Below are positions 8,815-17,633 of a stretch of 64,000 nucleotides of DNA, piece by piece; within the stretch, counting starts at the first letter, position 1; every line of letters starts with the position of its first letter. The stretch covers positions 16,580-80,579 of the forward strand of contig JAJONO010000014.1 in NCBI GenBank assembly GCA_021323535.1, written 5' to 3'. Below the pieces are notes generated by a model, which did not search any database, was not told the origin of the DNA, and saw nothing but the letters and a program-made list of their open reading frames with translations. This stretch comes from Bacteroidota bacterium. GTDB taxonomy: Bacteria; Bacteroidota; Bacteroidia; B-17B0; Aurantibacillaceae. Made by a program: the position numbers and the translations under genes.

Positions 8815-11800
8815 ATGACATCCGTTAAACGCAACGATATTAAGATCACTGATAAAACATTAGAGAAATTTTACAACGACAACCCCACATTTGATTTAAA
8901 GAATTTTGTCTTTTCACAGAAAGGGAACGTCGACTCTCTGAAATTTGATCCGTCGACAAGGGAAGGCACAGTAAAAAAACTGATGGCCTATCAGCGATTA
9001 CTAAACGTTCACAAAGATCCTGACGTTGCTGTAAGTCTGCTCGCCAATGGAATGGATTCGGCACGGAAGATTACATCGTTGAGTTTATCTCATTTTACAG
9101 AAGAATTTGCTTCTAAACTTCCGGGAGGCCTTCAAACAGCCACCGATGTGTACAAAAATGCCAATACGATTAAAACCACAACCATGCATTTGTGGGCCAA
9201 CGTTAATCATCTGAAAAAGTCGCCACATTACATGAATCTGGCTTCGGCTCCAGCTCTACAATCGGCAACAGAACCTTTCGAAAATCTTTCGAGCTACCAG
9301 GATCTTTTCGGCAGTTTAAATTACTGCGATTGTCCAGAGTGTAAATCTATTTTAGGGCCGGCCGCATATTTAACCGACCTTCTTAGGCTAATTGATAAAG
9401 CCATTACAAAACCGAACACTATTCCGCAATACCTTTCCTTCAATGAACGCAGGCCGGATATTTCACAAATTAAACTTACCTGTGGCAACACAAATAATCT
9501 TGTTCCCTACCTTCAGATTGTCAATGAAATTCTTGAACAGACATTAAGCACTTCATTAAATGTACCAGACGTTTATAAAGAACTTACATCACGCCTTTAT
9601 CCTTTTAATCTTCCTTTTAATCTTCCTCTTGAACAAATCAGAGTTTATCTGAAACAAAATAACACATCGTTATCAGCCATTTTTGATGCAATGCAAAAGC
9701 AACCAGGCTTAACTATTGCATCTGCAAGAGAACGCCTGGGTATTTCGGCCGAAGAGCTCGCGAACTTAAAAAAACCACCGGCAGGTAATCTGCCTGCAGT
9801 ACTCTCGAATAATTATGGACTAACCATCACTACCGATCCAAAAACAGGTCTTGCAGGATTGGATCACGTTAATACATTCCTTTCTGTTGTTGGAATTTCG
9901 CTCGACGATTTACGAAATTTATTATATGAAAATTTAAACAGCGAAGAAATTTTTAATGTCTCAGGGATTTATTCTGTTACAGGAATGAAAGGAGATACTC
10001 TTACGTTTATTCAGGCTGGCGATTCGGTTTCTGCTACATGTACTTATACTACCGGAACAATTACTGTCAGCGGTACTCTAATAGGTACTGTCGTTCAGGG
10101 TACATGGACGCAAACAGAAAGCGCGGTTATAACTACAGGTTATTGCCAGTTTACGTTTACTGCTGATTGTTCAGCCTTCAATGGTAACTGGAATACAGGT
10201 ATGGGACAGCCATGGAACCCACAGGCATGGAACGGGACACGCAAAACAGGAACAGCAGCTGCAAGTGGTGGAATAATTGCGCACAACTTTTTTATAAATA
10301 CGGCATTCGCCAATCCTGCAAAATATCTTTCTCTCAATCTAAGCGATGATAAAACGTATGAGCAGATTACAAATCTTGATATAAACACTCTGGATACACT
10401 CAATCGCTTTATACGGCTGTCACAAAAACTCAACTGGAGCTATGCCGATCTTGACTGGGTGTTATTAACCGCATCTACACTTGTAACTCCCCAATCACGT
10501 GAAATAAATGACGATGTTATTATTCAACTGGCAAAAATCAAACGTCTTGAAACAGAATACGCGCTGCCTGTGAGTCTGCTCACTACATTATGGTATGATA
10601 TTAAAACAATTGGAGTTGGAAGCGGTCAATTTTCTGAAGCACCTTTTGATCAAATCTTTAATGGCCCTGAACAAGTTGGTTTTTCTGGAAACCAACCGTA
10701 TCATCCCGTTTATAAAAACAGTTACCCCCGCTTTGCAAATCCATTGTATCAAAGTCCAACGATTAGCTGGAGCCTTGGAAATACAGATCCGAAAAATGTA
10801 AACCCACAGGCAAATACGATTGTATCCGGAATACCTGCATCAACAGATTCAATAAGGCAAATTGCTGCAGCTGCTTTTGGTCAGGTAAATACCATTGAGC
10901 TTACGGTTGAAAATCTTTCTGTACTCTATCGTCATACAATGCTGGTTAAAGCACTTAATATTCAAACCGGCGAATACCTTGTTCTGTTAAAGTTGCTTGG
11001 ATTGCAACAGGCAAATGGTTTAATTGTCACTTCATTAACACCTGATCAGGTACTTTATATTGTTGAGACTCTTGCATGGATGAGATCCTGCGGATTAAAT
11101 GCTTTTACGCTTGATTATATCTGCAATGGAACTCCAAGTGCTTATGTTAATCCCGGATATGATACGAATAACACCCCTTCATTCATAAAAGCATTAGTTC
11201 CTGCTATTCAAAAAACATTTTTGCTTAATTCAGGTTTTACAGGAAATGGTATTTCTGCCGAAGCTTCTGTGGCTGTATTTAGCTGGCTTCAATCATTGAA
11301 TTACGTAACAACTGAAGGATTGGTTTCAAACAGTGCCATTCTCACTGCTGATAAATTACCCGACTCAGTTCCATTGCCTGATACTACTACATTTCCTCTG
11401 ACCAGTGATCAGAAAAACAGTATTGTGCAGGTAACTGATTCATTCCGAAAAAATCAGAAGAGTGCGTTCTCTTCTGGCTTTGCTTCCTTCCTGCAGGTAA
11501 AATCAGATTTTATGGATGTGATAATTAGCCAGGTAACCACTCTCTTTAAAACACCCGACTACATTGAGTATTTTATTAATTCTGCACCGATAAGTCAGAC
11601 GTTCATCAGCAGTTTTATAAAAACCAGTTCACGGTTTATTATTTTCTACAAAAGCTTAGGACTAAACACTACTCAGATCAATGGAATAATTGCATCACCA
11701 ACAGCTTATGATCAGAATTATACATTTGATCCTCTGCTTTTTTCTATTTCAATGCCTGTAGCCAATATATCTTATTTATATTCATTTACACAGCTTGTTT

Positions 11801-14800
11801 CTACGTTCAACGACAAAAAAAATCTACTTGTTTCTTACCTGGGTAATCCTGCAACATGTACTTCTTCTGCGTTATCCGCTATTACCGGTTGGCATGCTGA
11901 TCAATGCCAGAACCTTTGCAATTATTTTTTCGGAAGCGATACCGGCTGTTCGGATGTAAAATGCATTGCAATGATGAATCGTGTATTCACTATCACGCAG
12001 GAATTGGGAATTGACGTGTACTTTATGAAACAGTTGAATGATACAGGATCGTGGCAGAGTGCAGCCGGTAACTGGGATCTGTATAATAAATATTCTGCTT
12101 CACTGCTTCAAAGCGTAAAAGCTTCTATGGCATCAGACGCGTGGCCAACTGTTTTCAGAACCATGAATGGTGTGATCGAAGAATTAAAACGCGATGCCAT
12201 GCTTAATCTTACAGTATGGATTAAAGGGAAACAGTTTCCTGACATTACTACAGCCGACAATCTTTACGAATTTCTTCTCATTGATGTAAAACGAGCCGGT
12301 TGCCAGGATATATCTTATATTAAACAGGCACTGAACTCTGCACAACTTTATTTGCAGCGCTGCCGTCTTAATCTTGAACGGGATGCTATAATCAAGAAAG
12401 AAGATCTTCCGGATATTTATTGGGAATGGATTATGAACTACAGGATCTGGGAAGCTAATCGCGAAGTTTTCCTTTATCCCGAAAATTATATTGATCCAAG
12501 TTTACGAGCCTCTAAAACTGATCTTTTTAGAGATCTTGAAAATCAACTCAGCCAGGGAAATGTAACAAAAGAAACTGTAGAAGGAGCTTATAAAAAATAT
12601 CTGGATGCATTCCAGGAATTGGGTAAACTAAAATACGTTGACGCGTATCACTGTACCGTTGAAAGCGAAGAGACCGGTGATACCGATACGTTATTCCTGT
12701 TTGCCAGAACACAAAACAAACCTTATACCTATTATTATATTTCGCGACAGCCCGGCGATATATGGTCGCAATGGAACGAGATCAATATTCCAATTAACTC
12801 CGATTATATTACTCCGGTGTATGCTTTTAGTAAGTTATTTATTTTTTGGGTGGAGCTAACCACGATACAACAAAAAGAAAATAGTTCAGATGCGCAGAAC
12901 AGCATCATAACAAAAGCTACCATCAAATATTCATTTAATGATTTCAGCGGAGACTGGTGCCAGCCTCAGACTTTGCTCGCCGATCAGGTGATCAACATCA
13001 GTTCAGCGAATACTTTTTATGGCGCTATGTCGCCTTCAATGTTTGACCAGAGCTGGCTCTACTGGAACAAAGTAGGAGCCATGAAGCTTGACAAATCAAA
13101 CTATCCGACTTCGCTTGCTTCAAGAAATGACCCAGGCAAAATAACAGTTTATTACGGCCCTCTGCTTAACAAAAATGCGCCTCATGGTAGTAATAAACAA
13201 ACAACCGGCGGACCTGACTTTGTCAGTTTTATGAATACCATCAACGAAGCTAATAGTGAGCTTGATCAATTGTCGTTTGCCGGTCAGAATGGTGTTATAC
13301 CAATAAATCAAACGATTGTTATTAATTCTCAACTTGAGTATACCAACATTGTAGATGACAATGAGTTTTTAATTCTTCAGAACGATTTTATAAGTAGTAA
13401 TGGTCCTTCTCCTTCTTTTACTTCCGTTGTATCGCAGCTTAACAATAACCTCGTTTTTACCAACACCGGTAATTCACTTTCAACTAATTATCTCGAAGGA
13501 ATGGGATTGGATGCAGCGCCGCCATTTTTAGCTCCTTCAATTGCTGTCACAGGTTCTTTTGTAAATGCTGCTCTTAATATTAATTCAAACCTGTCGGGAC
13601 TTATTTTTCAAACTTTACAATCAGGTGCAGTTGGAATACTGAATCAAAGTGGCCAGGTTCAACCGTCTCTTCTTGCTACATCTACACAAACAATTTCTAC
13701 CGTATGCCAGGGCCTTACCATGCAGCAGGCAAAGTTTGTTCGTGATACGTTGTTTGGTTTTTATTATGGCTCACCCTATATTTTCGGACAAGTTGCATCT
13801 GACAATACAGCTATAATTCCTGTAAAAAATCAACCGGGCTGGTTCATTTTTCAAACAGATTACGAATCTTTTTTATTCGAAAGTTATCAGGATACTCAAT
13901 TTGATACCACTTTCTCAAAAGTTGAAGATGGAACACTGATCAATGAACCGTTTGGATACGTAACAAACACTTCATTTATTACAAATGATATTGATACGAA
14001 TACAGCTAATAAAATATATACCAGCCTCCAGTCACCCGCATTGGGAATTGTAGATACCAATGGAATTGTTAGTTTAACAACACTGAATTCAATAACTGTT
14101 CAGCAACTCACAAGTTTACTACAGGGGATCAATACCATTCAGGGAGCAGAAGTGTACTCCATACTTCAACAATCTGCAAAAGTGGCTCTGCAATATTCTT
14201 CGAGTGGCTTTAGCTGGGACGATAATCTTTATACTTTAAATTTTAAAACAACAAGAATAACAACATCTGCAATTCAGGATTTAAGCCGCAGACTTTTTAC
14301 GGGTGGCATCAATAGTTTGCTGAGTTTAAGCGCGCAACAACCACCTGAAAATGTAAGACTGCCTTTTGATGCGTATTTACCAGGACCACAAGTACAACCT
14401 CCTGCAGTTAGCTCTGGCGAACAGGTTGATTTTTCGGGGCCTTACGGAAATTATTATTGGGAACTGTTTTTTCATGGACCAATGCTTGTGGCAAAAGTGC
14501 TAAATAACAATCAGCAATTTCAGGATGCCGAGCAATGGTTACAATATATTTTTAATCCAACACTTAATCCAACTGTTGTTACTGCAACGTCATTTATTAC
14601 TGATGATATTAATGCGACAACCGCGGGTAATATTTTTTCTTCACTAACATCAACTGCGTTAGGGTTAATTTCCAATGGAGCAGTAACAGCTGTTATTACA
14701 CAAATTACACCGCAGCAGTTAACTAATTTGTTGCAAAGTATAGATTTTTACCAGGGGCAGGAAGTTTATAATATATTAAAGAACAATTATCTTAAAAATC

Positions 14801-17487
14801 CGCTTCTCCGTTACTGGCAGTTCCAGCCTTTCAGAGACCGCGAGCTTGAGCCATTGGTTAAACAATTAACCAATGCTCAGGAGATCAATGCCTATAATAC
14901 AGATCCATTTGATCCGCATGCTATTGCGCGTATCAGGATTGGCGCATACGAGAAAACAATCGTCATGCAGTATGTCGAAAATCTCACGAACTGGGGCGAT
15001 AGCGAATATCAGCTCTACACATGGGAGTCTATTACTTCGGCGCTGATGTTATATACCTATGCTTACGGTTTATTAGGACCAAGGCCTATTGATCTTGGCG
15101 CATGTGAGTCTGAATATCCTGTCAGCTTCAGTGAAATCCTGCAGAAGTATTCTACCACGCAGGGAGGTATTCCGCAGTTTTTGATTGATATGGAAAATGC
15201 TATCTCATCCTCCATTACTCCGGTACCTTCACCTCAAACACCGGCATTCAACGATATTGAAGCTTATTTCTGCGTTCCGGAAAACGACTCTTTTATTTCG
15301 TATTGGGATACTCTTGAAAGCAGGATGTTTAATATTCGTCATTGTCTTAACATTAACGGTATTGCGCAACCGCTTCCATTATTTGATCCGCCAATTAATC
15401 CAATGGATCTGGTTAGAGCTGCGGCGGCAGGTAATAATGTAATGGACCTTGCGTCGCTTTTACAACCAAATATTCCACCATATCGTTTCCCTTATATGAT
15501 TGAGCAGGCGAAGAATCTTACTGTAACAGTTACACAACTTGGTAACAGTTTACTTTCGGCGCTGGAGAAAAACGATGCTGAGGGTCTCGCTCTTTTACAA
15601 TCGTTTAATGAAATTAATATTCTGAATTTAACAACAATCACTAAACAACAACAGATTACTGATCTTTCTAACCAGTTGGATGCTCTGCAGCAAAACCTTG
15701 AAAACGCTCAATACAAAGAACAATATTACAGTCAGTTGATTAGTGCCGGACTCAACTCTTTTGAAATTTCTGACCTGGCTCTGAGAAGAGAAGCCCTGAT
15801 ACCTCAGGACATAGCCATTGGTATTAATGGTGTTTCTATTGCAGGATATCTCGCGCCAAATATTTTTGGTTTTGCAGATGGAGGTATGAAGTTTGGAGAT
15901 GCTATTTCGGCAGGAGCAAGTATTTGTAGTATTACTGCAGAGAAGCTTAATCAGTCAGCCGGTCTCGTTTCTACAGCGGGCAGTTATCAGCGTCGCCAGG
16001 AAGAATGGCAGTTTCAAAAAGACAGTACCACTTATGATATTGCGCAGATCAATAAAGAGATAAGCGCTAACCAGGCACGCATTGCTATTGCTCAGCAGGA
16101 ACTTGTCATTCATCAGAAAAATATTGAACAGCAACAAGCCATTGATTCGTACCTGAAAACAAAATTCACTAATCAGGATATGTATCAATGGATGATTTCA
16201 CGTTTGTCGTCATTGTATTTTCAAACTTACAATCTTGCCATAACACTTTCTTTGCAAGCACAGGCAACTTATCAATTCGAACTCGATTCATCTGACCAGT
16301 TTATTACGTTTAATTACTGGGATAATCTTCACAAAGGGTTGCTTGCCGGAGAATCGCTTATGATGTCGCTTCAGCAAATGGAAAGTAATTACACTCGCAA
16401 CAATACGCGCTTGCTTGAAATCGAAAAAACAATTTCAATGTCGCAACAATTCCCGGAAGCATTTCAGAAGTTTAAATGGGGACCAGGCGCGGCTCAGGGA
16501 ACACTTGATTTTACACTGAGTGAAAAATTATTTGATTTTGATTTTCCGGGACACTATTGCCGTAAAATAAAATCGATTTCAATTTCAATTCCCGCAGTAA
16601 TCGGACCTTATCAGAATTTAAATGCCACCCTCATTCAGAACTCGAATCTCACGATTATGAAGGCGGATACAAATGCTGTAAGTTATGCCGTAGCAAAAAC
16701 AGTTCCTGGATCAGGAAGCATTCCACCCGAACCTTCAGCCGATATTGTAAGACAGAACTGGGTTACAAGTCAGGGCATCGCTATTTCAAAAGGAGTAGAT
16801 GACAGTGGTATGTTCGTGCTCGATTTTAACGATCCAAGATATCTTCCTTTTGAAGGAACAGGAGCCGTTTCTACCTGGACGCTTCAATTGCCTCCCGATA
16901 CCAATAGAATAAACTTCGATAGTATATCAGACGTAATTATTACGGTCAGATATACTGCAAAAGATGGAGGAAGCAGTTTTGCAACTAACGTAAAAACGAT
17001 TTACTCACAATTACAGGCCCCTTCCGGGTATTATACAAAAGCGAAAACGTTTGATCTGAAACAGGCCTTTTATACAAGCTGGCAGAAAATGTTTAACACA
17101 CCTCCCGATGCAAAAGGATTTCAAAACATATCGTTTGGAATTACTGATAATTACTGGCTAACCAATCTTGCCAATGTGAATGTTCAGAAATTAGCAATTC
17201 AGATGGAGGTAGCAAATAACGGTTTGGTAACACAAGACAGCCTGCTTCAGATAACATGCGGAACTAATACCAAATATTTTAATGTTGCAAACAATATTGC
17301 TTTCCTCGATGAGGATGACCTCGAAACACTAGGCTTTGGATCGGGTACCAATATTTGTAATCTTCAGTTTAATACAGCAAACCTTCCTGATAGTATATCA
17401 ACAGGCTTGGGTACTTCAAAAACACTCGACAACACAAAGCTACTTGACCTGGCGGTAGTGATCATTTATACGGAAAAGATTTTTTAA
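8815..17487 (+). CDS. Tc toxin TcA subunit (pentameric pore/translocation channel)
   Basis: 2890 aa, in the usual TcA range or slightly longer. Seen in order: VRP1-type shell region with the signature C-D-C-P-E-C-K and G-P-A-A-Y-L-T-D-L-L-R near residues 168-190; a beta-rich insert (about 380-482); the neuraminidase-like start with W-E-A-N-R-E-V-F-L-Y-P-E-N-Y near 1212; F-S-G-P-Y-G-N-Y-Y-W-E-L-F-F-H-G-P near 1880; long coiled-coil pore region (about 2250-2500); and a C-terminal beta-sandwich for TcB contact (G-H-Y-C-R-K-I-K-S-I-S-I near 2580, W-T-L-Q-L-P-P-D near 2687). Three related ~70-residue repeats (1580-1646, 1719-1795, 1925-1990) interrupt the core. TcA forms the bell-shaped pentamer that binds host cells and injects the TcC payload. 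It has no signal peptide, as is normal for TcA. ATG at 8815 is the first Met in frame after the upstream gene. Confidence 0.93.
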   Translation: MTSVKRNDIKITDKTLEKFYNDNPTFDLKNFVFSQKGNVDSLKFDPSTREGTVKKLMAYQRLLNVHKDPDVAVSLLANGMDSARKITSLSLSHFTEEFASKLPGGLQTATDVYKNANTIKTTTMHLWANVNHLKKSPHYMNLASAPALQSATEPFENLSSYQDLFGSLNYCDCPECKSILGPAAYLTDLLRLIDKAITKPNTIPQYLSFNERRPDISQIKLTCGNTNNLVPYLQIVNEILEQTLSTSLNVPDVYKELTSRLYPFNLPFNLPLEQIRVYLKQNNTSLSAIFDAMQKQPGLTIASARERLGISAEELANLKKPPAGNLPAVLSNNYGLTITTDPKTGLAGLDHVNTFLSVVGISLDDLRNLLYENLNSEEIFNVSGIYSVTGMKGDTLTFIQAGDSVSATCTYTTGTITVSGTLIGTVVQGTWTQTESAVITTGYCQFTFTADCSAFNGNWNTGMGQPWNPQAWNGTRKTGTAAASGGIIAHNFFINTAFANPAKYLSLNLSDDKTYEQITNLDINTLDTLNRFIRLSQKLNWSYADLDWVLLTASTLVTPQSREINDDVIIQLAKIKRLETEYALPVSLLTTLWYDIKTIGVGSGQFSEAPFDQIFNGPEQVGFSGNQPYHPVYKNSYPRFANPLYQSPTISWSLGNTDPKNVNPQANTIVSGIPASTDSIRQIAAAAFGQVNTIELTVENLSVLYRHTMLVKALNIQTGEYLVLLKLLGLQQANGLIVTSLTPDQVLYIVETLAWMRSCGLNAFTLDYICNGTPSAYVNPGYDTNNTPSFIKALVPAIQKTFLLNSGFTGNGISAEASVAVFSWLQSLNYVTTEGLVSNSAILTADKLPDSVPLPDTTTFPLTSDQKNSIVQVTDSFRKNQKSAFSSGFASFLQVKSDFMDVIISQVTTLFKTPDYIEYFINSAPISQTFISSFIKTSSRFIIFYKSLGLNTTQINGIIASPTAYDQNYTFDPLLFSISMPVANISYLYSFTQLVSTFNDKKNLLVSYLGNPATCTSSALSAITGWHADQCQNLCNYFFGSDTGCSDVKCIAMMNRVFTITQELGIDVYFMKQLNDTGSWQSAAGNWDLYNKYSASLLQSVKASMASDAWPTVFRTMNGVIEELKRDAMLNLTVWIKGKQFPDITTADNLYEFLLIDVKRAGCQDISYIKQALNSAQLYLQRCRLNLERDAIIKKEDLPDIYWEWIMNYRIWEANREVFLYPENYIDPSLRASKTDLFRDLENQLSQGNVTKETVEGAYKKYLDAFQELGKLKYVDAYHCTVESEETGDTDTLFLFARTQNKPYTYYYISRQPGDIWSQWNEINIPINSDYITPVYAFSKLFIFWVELTTIQQKENSSDAQNSIITKATIKYSFNDFSGDWCQPQTLLADQVINISSANTFYGAMSPSMFDQSWLYWNKVGAMKLDKSNYPTSLASRNDPGKITVYYGPLLNKNAPHGSNKQTTGGPDFVSFMNTINEANSELDQLSFAGQNGVIPINQTIVINSQLEYTNIVDDNEFLILQNDFISSNGPSPSFTSVVSQLNNNLVFTNTGNSLSTNYLEGMGLDAAPPFLAPSIAVTGSFVNAALNINSNLSGLIFQTLQSGAVGILNQSGQVQPSLLATSTQTISTVCQGLTMQQAKFVRDTLFGFYYGSPYIFGQVASDNTAIIPVKNQPGWFIFQTDYESFLFESYQDTQFDTTFSKVEDGTLINEPFGYVTNTSFITNDIDTNTANKIYTSLQSPALGIVDTNGIVSLTTLNSITVQQLTSLLQGINTIQGAEVYSILQQSAKVALQYSSSGFSWDDNLYTLNFKTTRITTSAIQDLSRRLFTGGINSLLSLSAQQPPENVRLPFDAYLPGPQVQPPAVSSGEQVDFSGPYGNYYWELFFHGPMLVAKVLNNNQQFQDAEQWLQYIFNPTLNPTVVTATSFITDDINATTAGNIFSSLTSTALGLISNGAVTAVITQITPQQLTNLLQSIDFYQGQEVYNILKNNYLKNPLLRYWQFQPFRDRELEPLVKQLTNAQEINAYNTDPFDPHAIARIRIGAYEKTIVMQYVENLTNWGDSEYQLYTWESITSALMLYTYAYGLLGPRPIDLGACESEYPVSFSEILQKYSTTQGGIPQFLIDMENAISSSITPVPSPQTPAFNDIEAYFCVPENDSFISYWDTLESRMFNIRHCLNINGIAQPLPLFDPPINPMDLVRAAAAGNNVMDLASLLQPNIPPYRFPYMIEQAKNLTVTVTQLGNSLLSALEKNDAEGLALLQSFNEINILNLTTITKQQQITDLSNQLDALQQNLENAQYKEQYYSQLISAGLNSFEISDLALRREALIPQDIAIGINGVSIAGYLAPNIFGFADGGMKFGDAISAGASICSITAEKLNQSAGLVSTAGSYQRRQEEWQFQKDSTTYDIAQINKEISANQARIAIAQQELVIHQKNIEQQQAIDSYLKTKFTNQDMYQWMISRLSSLYFQTYNLAITLSLQAQATYQFELDSSDQFITFNYWDNLHKGLLAGESLMMSLQQMESNYTRNNTRLLEIEKTISMSQQFPEAFQKFKWGPGAAQGTLDFTLSEKLFDFDFPGHYCRKIKSISISIPAVIGPYQNLNATLIQNSNLTIMKADTNAVSYAVAKTVPGSGSIPPEPSADIVRQNWVTSQGIAISKGVDDSGMFVLDFNDPRYLPFEGTGAVSTWTLQLPPDTNRINFDSISDVIITVRYTAKDGGSSFATNVKTIYSQLQAPSGYYTKAKTFDLKQAFYTSWQKMFNTPPDAKGFQNISFGITDNYWLTNLANVNVQKLAIQMEVANNGLVTQDSLLQITCGTNTKYFNVANNIAFLDEDDLETLGFGSGTNICNLQFNTANLPDSISTGLGTSKTLDNTKLLDLAVVIIYTEKIF
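13552..13752 (+). repeat. TcA internal repeat, copy 1 (divergent)
   Basis: Encodes residues 1580-1646 of TcA. It aligns with the other two copies by the pattern S-F, then F/Y-x-x-L-Q-S-x-A-x-G-I, then a Q-G ... V-x-x-x-L ending. It is the most divergent of the three. Confidence 0.5.
13969..14197 (+). repeat. TcA internal repeat, copy 2
   Basis: Encodes residues 1719-1795. It begins T-S-F-I-T-N-D-I-D, continues Y-T-S-L-Q-S-P-A-L-G-I-V and Q-Q-L-T-S-L-L-Q-G-I, and ends G-A-E-V-Y-S-I-L-Q. It closely matches copy 3. Confidence 0.75.
14587..14790 (+). repeat. TcA internal repeat, copy 3
   Basis: Encodes residues 1925-1990. It begins T-S-F-I-T-D-D-I-N, continues S-S-L-T-S-T-A-L-G-L-I and Q-Q-L-T-N-L-L-Q-S-I, and ends G-Q-E-V-Y-N-I-L-K. 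It sits between the conserved TcA segments Y-I-F-N-P-T and Y-W-Q-F-Q-P-F, which I believe are close together in typical TcA proteins, so it looks inserted. Confidence 0.75.
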
Positions 17488-17633
17488 CTCTGAATATTAA
17501 CCAGATAAAAAAAGAAGGAGGTGCTTTACATATACACTATTTTAAAACAGAATGGCCAACTGCTCAAAAACGGATAGAGTGGTTATGATAAAAAATCCGT
17601 TAACTCATTTATCAAATTAAAACTAAAATTATT

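Noticed and set aside
17509..17522. AAGGAGGTG, a strong Shine-Dalgarno-like sequence downstream of TcA
   Set aside because: No start codon sits at proper spacing and no plausible small ORF follows; the next gene starts 112 bp further on. Most genes here lack such signals.
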